From JARIHD01 sp964503715 (GTDB lineage Bacteria; Patescibacteriota; Saccharimonadia; Saccharimonadales; UBA4665), in the NCBI GenBank assembly GCA_964503715.1, contig CAZDAD010000003.1, positions 17,637 to 81,636 on the forward strand: DNA of 64,000 nt, read 5' to 3'. Shown here one piece after another: positions 60,402 to 64,000 of this stretch. The first letter of the stretch is position 1; every line of letters starts with the position of its first letter. A model generated the notes under the pieces. That model did no database searches. It saw only the letters and a list, made by a program, of their open reading frames with translations, and was not told where the DNA came from. The translations under genes and the position numbers were made by a program.

Positions 60402-61342
60402 AGTAGCTCGCGATACAGACTGTACATGTAAGTATGTACGACCACTAGAGAGAACATGCTCAGCAGGCTAAAAGTTATGCCCGCCGCAGCAGGCAAGTAA
60501 GCAATGATTGGAACGATAATAATGGCCCAAAGCAAAGTTATTATCAAAGGCAACGCCAGTATCTTGCGTATTAAAGTCCAGCGGCGAGCCCGAACCAAAT
60601 TACGAGCAGTTCTTAGAGCCATCATTGGTGTCATGTCAGGCAGGCAAACAATATATAGCGCAAAGAGTGATGATGTAAGCATGTAAAGGCTCCACATAAC
60701 CAACAATATCGCTAGCAGACCCCATATAACGAGCTCGATTAGCGTTGAGGCTATTGAGTTGGTAACAAGATTGTACAAGAACAATCCTGCAACACCAGGC
60801 AACATCTGCAAGAATACCACTAGCATGACAAGCGTGAATGTAACTATAGGATAGGCACCTTTGTAGAAGCCGTCCCGAACCCTGAGCTTAACAGAAAAGT
60901 CAGCATATACCTGCCGAATAAGCCATATAAGCGCTAGGCTAGTCACAAGTAGTGCGACTGTCTGGTAAGCGCTGGCCGTACCAGCAGCTACCAACCCCGA
61001 CCTGTTAGCCATGTATGTAAAGATGACCAGGTTAGACCACAGGCTGTTAGCCTGGCTACTTAGAATTTCATTAACCTGAGACTTAAGATCGGCAACATTG
61101 ACCGAAGATAAGCCGCCTATCAAAACTAAGCTAACAATGCTGTATACGGCCGTTATGCCAACAAACAGACGCCATTGCTTCCATATCAAAGCCATCGATT
61201 TACGAAAAATAGACCAAGCACTTGGGAGCTTTTTGTATGATGCCTTGATCTGGCGCCGTAGCTTAACTGAGCCTCGCAAGTTCTTGACCTTAAGACGTCG
61301 AGCTTTGGGCGTTTTAACTGACTTTTGGGGTGTTTTGCTCAT
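60398..61342 (-). CDS. Multi-pass membrane protein of unknown function
   Basis: A 314-residue protein. A strongly basic N-terminus (KSVKTPKARRLKVKNLRGSVKLRRQ) of about 45 residues precedes six hydrophobic segments from about residue 53 on. The layout recalls YciC-like or glycerophosphodiesterase membrane domains, without a firm match. The last four bases overlap the start of ligA, which ties it to the htpX-orf-ligA operon. The basic tail is likely cytoplasmic. Confidence 0.65.
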   Translation of the reverse strand: MSKTPQKSVKTPKARRLKVKNLRGSVKLRRQIKASYKKLPSAWSIFRKSMALIWKQWRLFVGITAVYSIVSLVLIGGLSSVNVADLKSQVNEILSSQANSLWSNLVIFTYMANRSGLVAAGTASAYQTVALLVTSLALIWLIRQVYADFSVKLRVRDGFYKGAYPIVTFTLVMLVVFLQMLPGVAGLFLYNLVTNSIASTLIELVIWGLLAILLVMWSLYMLTSSLFALYIVCLPDMTPMMALRTARNLVRARRWTLIRKILALPLIITLLWAIIIVPIIAYLPAAAGITFSLLSMFSLVVVHTYMYSLYRELL

Positions 61343-61352
61343 TATTTATAAC

Positions 61353-62225
61353 CTACAGATGGCTGCCCATGCGCCTAAGCCTTTTGATACGATCCTCGAC
61401 TGGAGGGTGGGTACTGAATAGCTGGGCTATCACACCCGAGCGTAGCGGATTAGCAAAGAAAAGATGCGCCGTTGATGGGCTGGTTTTGTTGAGGCTAGAT
61501 CCATAGTCCCTGATTTTCTCGAGTGCGCTAGCTAATCCCTCTGGATAACGAGTGACCATGGCGCTAGTGCTATCAGCTAGGTACTCACGCTGCCTAGATA
61601 CAGCAAGCTGAACCAGCATAGCCACAAATGGCGCCAACAAGGCTGCCGCAACAGCTAAGGCTAACATTACAGGGCTAGATGACTCCCTATCGTCTCTAAA
61701 CCACAACGTCCTGAGTAGGAAATCAGAAATAAAGCCAATAGCACTCACTAGACCAAATACTAGCATCATCACACGAATGTCATAGTTACGCACATGTCCC
61801 ATCTCATGAGCCATGACGGCTTGGAGTTCCTTGTTGTCCATGGTTTCCAGCAAGCCCCTAGTTGCGGCTACTACAGCGTGATCAGGGTTCCTACCGCTAG
61901 CGAAAGCGTTTAGGCCAGCCTGTTCCATGATATAGACTTTTGGCATTGGCATACCCATAGTTATGCTTAGGTTCTCTACTGTCCTGTATAAACGCGGCTC
62001 ATCTTTTTTGGATACTTCAACCGCGCCATTAACTGCCAAAGCTAGTCTATCGGCGGCAAAATACTGAAACAACGTGTAAAGTAGTGCGCCAATCATTGAC
62101 CCATAGAATATAGTAGGTTGGCCGTTGATATTTCCGAACAGCCACCCAAGCCCAGCAATTATGAGCATAAAAATAGTCATAATTAGCCAGGTTTTACGCT
62201 TGTTAGCAGCTATCTCGCTATACAT
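61353..62225 (-). CDS. htpX: HtpX-family zinc metalloprotease (M48)
   Basis: Membrane protease of 290 residues that removes damaged membrane proteins. The active site is VMAHEMGHVRNYDIRV with HExxH. The third ligand is in SRQREYLADSTSA. It has four membrane segments: two N-terminal and two after the active site. GGATC is the likely SD. It is cotranscribed with lemA, a frequent M48 pairing. Confidence 0.94.
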   Translation of the reverse strand: MYSEIAANKRKTWLIMTIFMLIIAGLGWLFGNINGQPTIFYGSMIGALLYTLFQYFAADRLALAVNGAVEVSKKDEPRLYRTVENLSITMGMPMPKVYIMEQAGLNAFASGRNPDHAVVAATRGLLETMDNKELQAVMAHEMGHVRNYDIRVMMLVFGLVSAIGFISDFLLRTLWFRDDRESSSPVMLALAVAAALLAPFVAMLVQLAVSRQREYLADSTSAMVTRYPEGLASALEKIRDYGSSLNKTSPSTAHLFFANPLRSGVIAQLFSTHPPVEDRIKRLRRMGSHL

Positions 62226-62244
62226 AGATCCTAGAGATTTCTAG

Positions 62245-62799
62245 TTAGAATTTAACGTCAACTGGCTTTTCAACAGCAGCGTCATCGACATCAAAGAATT
62301 CTCGCTTTTTAAAGCCAAACATACCTGCAACTATATTAGTAGGAACTTGATCAATCATCTGATTAAGGTCACGAGTAGCACCATTGTAGAAGCGACGTGA
62401 AGCCATAATCTTATCTTCGGTGTCAGTTAGCTCCGCCTGCAAGTCTAAGAAGTTTTGTGAAGCTTTGAGATCTGGATAGTTCTCACTTACAGCGAACAGA
62501 CTTTTTAGTGCCTGCTCAAATTGGTTCTCAGCTTTTGCGGTATCGACTACACCCTGAGCATTCATTGCCTGAGCACGAGCCTCAGTGACTTTCTCAAAAA
62601 CTTCACGCTCGTGAGTAGCATAGCCCTTAACTGTGTTAACCAAATTCGGGATAAGGTCGTATCGTCTCTTGAGCTGAACCTTAATGTCACTCCACGCTTC
62701 CTCTACACGCGTGCGTGTGCGAACAAGACTGTTATACATGCCAATAAAAACTAGAACAAGCAGAGCAATCAGTGCGCCGCCAACAATCAATGGAACCAT
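62245..62799 (-). CDS. lemA: LemA-family protein
   Basis: A 184-residue LemA protein: N-terminal membrane segment (about 5-22), then an antiparallel helical bundle. RTRVEEAWSDIKVQLKRRYDL and LKASQNFLDLQAELTDTEDKI are diagnostic. Function unknown in detail; the protein is often linked to envelope stress and to M48 proteases. GAGAGG precedes the ATG. The TATAAT near 62822-62827 is the likely -10 of the lemA-htpX-orf-ligA operon. Confidence 0.94.
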   Translation of the reverse strand: MVPLIVGGALIALLVLVFIGMYNSLVRTRTRVEEAWSDIKVQLKRRYDLIPNLVNTVKGYATHEREVFEKVTEARAQAMNAQGVVDTAKAENQFEQALKSLFAVSENYPDLKASQNFLDLQAELTDTEDKIMASRRFYNGATRDLNQMIDQVPTNIVAGMFGFKKREFFDVDDAAVEKPVDVKF

Positions 62800-62858
62800 A
62801 TTAAATACCTCTCATTTAGTAATTATAAGTATAGCGTTTTTGATTTTGTTTGCATATA

Positions 62859-62886
62859 TTGCACTTAGGGCTTTTGGTGCTATACT
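62859..62886 (+). promoter_or_regulatory. Promoter of the 63013 leader
   Basis: TTGCAC (62859-62864), 16 bases, TATACT with extended TGC (62881-62886). The start would be near 62893. Confidence 0.65.
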
Positions 62887-62908
62887 TACCACGTCTACAT
62901 CTTAGTCT

Positions 62909-62988
62909 GTGAAATTTTTGAGAGATTTACACATATATCATCTAGGCAAGGTGTAGGCAGTTCCCATGGCGGGACTGTCTTATTTTTT
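62909..62988 (+). promoter_or_regulatory. Attenuator-like leader: short GTG frame then terminator hairpin
   Basis: A 15-codon frame (GTG 62909 to TAG 62956) ends two bases before the hairpin CAGTTCCC, loop, GGGACTG (62958-62977), which is followed by TCTTATTTTTT. Such an order (leader frame, terminator) is that of transcription attenuation. The frame has His, Leu and Tyr codons near its end, and no SD. Upstream TTACAC can pair with GTGTAG within the leader. Confidence 0.4.
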
Positions 62989-63012
62989 AAGGGGTCAGGA
63001 GGATTTTTATTT

Positions 63013-63267
63013 ATGGCCGTCCGATGTTTTGCACCGAGTAACACTATAAGCTTGGGCAATATTGCTAGATGTATAATTTGCTCGAGTCCTAAGCCACTCG
63101 AAACCATGACTATTGGGTCAAGTTTTACCAACGGGCTGCCCGCATTTGCCTGCACGACACATCTTAATGACCGTACTAACTGGATTACAAAATGGGCGTT
63201 GTTTGAGGCCGAAGAACACAATCACAACAATACTGAAAACGGTTTTGAAGGCTGGAACAATGAGTAG
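63013..63267 (+). CDS. Small protein of unknown function with cysteines
   Basis: An 84-residue frame with AGGAGG ten bases before its ATG and an 8-base overlap with the next gene. It has a CIICSSPKP segment and further cysteines (RCFAPS, FACTTH), which might bind a metal, and an Asn/Glu-rich C-terminus. No family is recognised. The leader attenuator and SD support coding. The coupling to 63260 suggests a joint function. Confidence 0.6.
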   Translation: MAVRCFAPSNTISLGNIARCIICSSPKPLETMTIGSSFTNGLPAFACTTHLNDRTNWITKWALFEAEEHNHNNTENGFEGWNNE

Positions 63268-63766
63268 ACCAAGTGGCACACTCTGGTATGTAGACATTCG
63301 CGATGTAATATCTTCGGAAAAGCTAAGCCTTGATTTGGTTAGACATTTAGCCCAAAGACTCCATGTTGGTCCCTGTGTGATTATCCACCCCAAACCTGCC
63401 TCAATACTCCCCGCGCTGCGCAAGCGATGGCTACACATACAGGCCGAGCTAAAGCGCCAGTCAGCGAGCACGCTCAACAAGCACAGACGGGATGCCATAG
63501 ATGCCGAGCTAATGTCCATGCAAGTTACCAGCTTCAGCCTATCCATTGACCATTATAGCCAGGTAACTATACTGCCAGCAGATACGGACTGTGCTTGTCT
63601 AGCCAAGTTTAGCACCCTTTATATTGCTAGTGACATAACCTGCGACCAGGCTCGGTGCGTACTAGCTTGCGCCAGCCAAGAATGTGCCATTGTTATATAC
63701 GATGCGATATTTAACACCTCCGAAGTACTAATACCTATCCTTGAAGAATATACTCAGCCCAAATAA
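63260..63766 (+). CDS. Protein of unknown function (168 residues)
   Basis: The ATG at 63260 overlaps the stop of the upstream small gene. The protein is about 168 residues, has no membrane segment and no signal peptide, and shows mixed alpha/beta character with several cysteines (TDCACLAKF, TCDQARCVLACASQEC). It is not recognised. The longer frame to 63113 runs through the previous gene and is rejected. It may act with the 84-residue protein. Confidence 0.6.
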   Translation: MSRPSGTLWYVDIRDVISSEKLSLDLVRHLAQRLHVGPCVIIHPKPASILPALRKRWLHIQAELKRQSASTLNKHRRDAIDAELMSMQVTSFSLSIDHYSQVTILPADTDCACLAKFSTLYIASDITCDQARCVLACASQECAIVIYDAIFNTSEVLIPILEEYTQPK

Positions 63767-63781
63767 AAAGAGCCACGTATG

Positions 63782-63791
63782 NNNNNNNNNN
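63782..63791. other. Assembly gap inside tRNA-Val
   Basis: Ten N interrupt the 3' part of the tRNA-Val gene. Confidence 0.9.
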
Positions 63792-63844
63792 CCCCGACAT
63801 CCTCGGTGTAAACGAGGCGCTCTAGCCAGCTGAGCTAATCGCCC
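63792..63844 (-). tRNA. tRNA-Val (TAC), partial at the assembly gap
   Basis: The 5' part of the cloverleaf is present: GGGCGAT acceptor strand, D arm, and anticodon stem CCTCG/CGAGG with loop TTTACAC giving anticodon TAC. The T arm and acceptor 3' strand are lost in the N gap. It is cotranscribed with tRNA-Leu. Confidence 0.85.
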
Positions 63845-63869
63845 GTAAGGGCATGTCGTTTGTGAACTC

Positions 63870-63954
63870 TGGTGCGGACGAGAGGACTTGAACCTCCACG
63901 AGTTGCCCCACTACCACCTCAAGGTAGCGCGTCTACCAATTCCGCCACGTCCGC
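63870..63954 (-). tRNA. tRNA-Leu (GAG)
   Basis: 85 bases with a long variable arm, CCA encoded. Anticodon stem CTACC/GGTAG, loop TTGAGGT, anticodon GAG. Acceptor GCGGACG pairs with CGTCCGC. A TATTAT box lies upstream near 63970. Confidence 0.92.
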
Positions 63955-64000
63955 GTATCGACCCTGACATAATACTTTTTTTGCGAAGTTTTTTCAATAG

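Noticed and set aside
1..64000. Alternative genetic code (UGA as Gly, seen in some CPR lineages)
   Set aside because: TGA ends the gene at 60398 in an ATGA overlap, and proteins such as uvrB, leuS and ligA are full length without in-frame TGA.

Overview
The window is 64 kb of a compact bacterial chromosome with two scaffold gaps (ten N each at 35998-36007 and 63782-63791). Genes are packed with short intergenic spaces, many proteins are shorter than their homologues elsewhere, and TGA works as a stop (for example the ATGA overlap at 60398-60401). Gene content and style fit a Candidate Phyla Radiation bacterium, most likely Saccharibacteria (TM7). That placement is an inference, because there is no 16S rRNA here. 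No CRISPR array, insertion sequence, prophage or rRNA operon was seen. The segment reads as ordinary chromosome with some unusual accessory loci.

Layout. 1-2751: gatA (cut by the window edge), gatC and uvrB. 2792-11863: a LOG-like protein, an unknown 397-residue protein, then a minus-strand sugar-phosphate block: PfkB kinase, class I aldolase, split transketolase, pentose epimerase, RpiB, GAPDH and pyrophosphatase. 11893-15041: GDPD, thioredoxin reductase with a glutaredoxin-like partner, FKBP and Nudix. 15238-19305: pheS-HIT-pheT. 19344-28943: YajQ, a glycosidase, RmuC, PyrD, a metallopeptidase/K+ channel fusion, TypA, RarA, and MetK under a SAM riboswitch. 29091-35169: a P-type ATPase, tRNA-Gln, a CDF-like protein, and a secreted DUF2680 protein followed by a two-component system. 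35166-37350: a surface pair behind a cobalamin riboswitch whose domains match those of animal intrinsic factor and transcobalamin. 37423-42606: an RRM protein, PLD, flavin reductase, nickel superoxide dismutase with its peptidase, TrmD, KhpA and S16. 42722-44113: an apparently frameshifted membrane-anchored lysozyme-like protein. 44153-48687: Rnc, Nudix, NusB, L32, and LeuS behind a possible leader peptide. 48712-56913: an envelope block (ABC transporter, deacetylase, Ddl, MurF-like, hydrolase, surface proteins). 56941-63766: two tRNA-Ala, CorA, LigA, HtpX, LemA and two unknown genes behind an attenuator-like leader. The end holds a broken tRNA-Val and a tRNA-Leu.

The carbon genes form a nearly complete non-oxidative pentose phosphate route joined to lower glycolysis. 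The envelope genes make the D-Ala-D-Ala end of peptidoglycan precursors and modify glycans. Gene expression shows several leader-RNA controls (B12, SAM, a possible leuS leader and a possible attenuator). Many first genes have a -10 box only 6-7 bases before the start codon, which implies leaderless mRNAs. The most interesting items are the B12-controlled transcobalamin-like pair, the candidate -1 frameshift in a lysozyme-like gene, and the zincin/K+ channel fusion.
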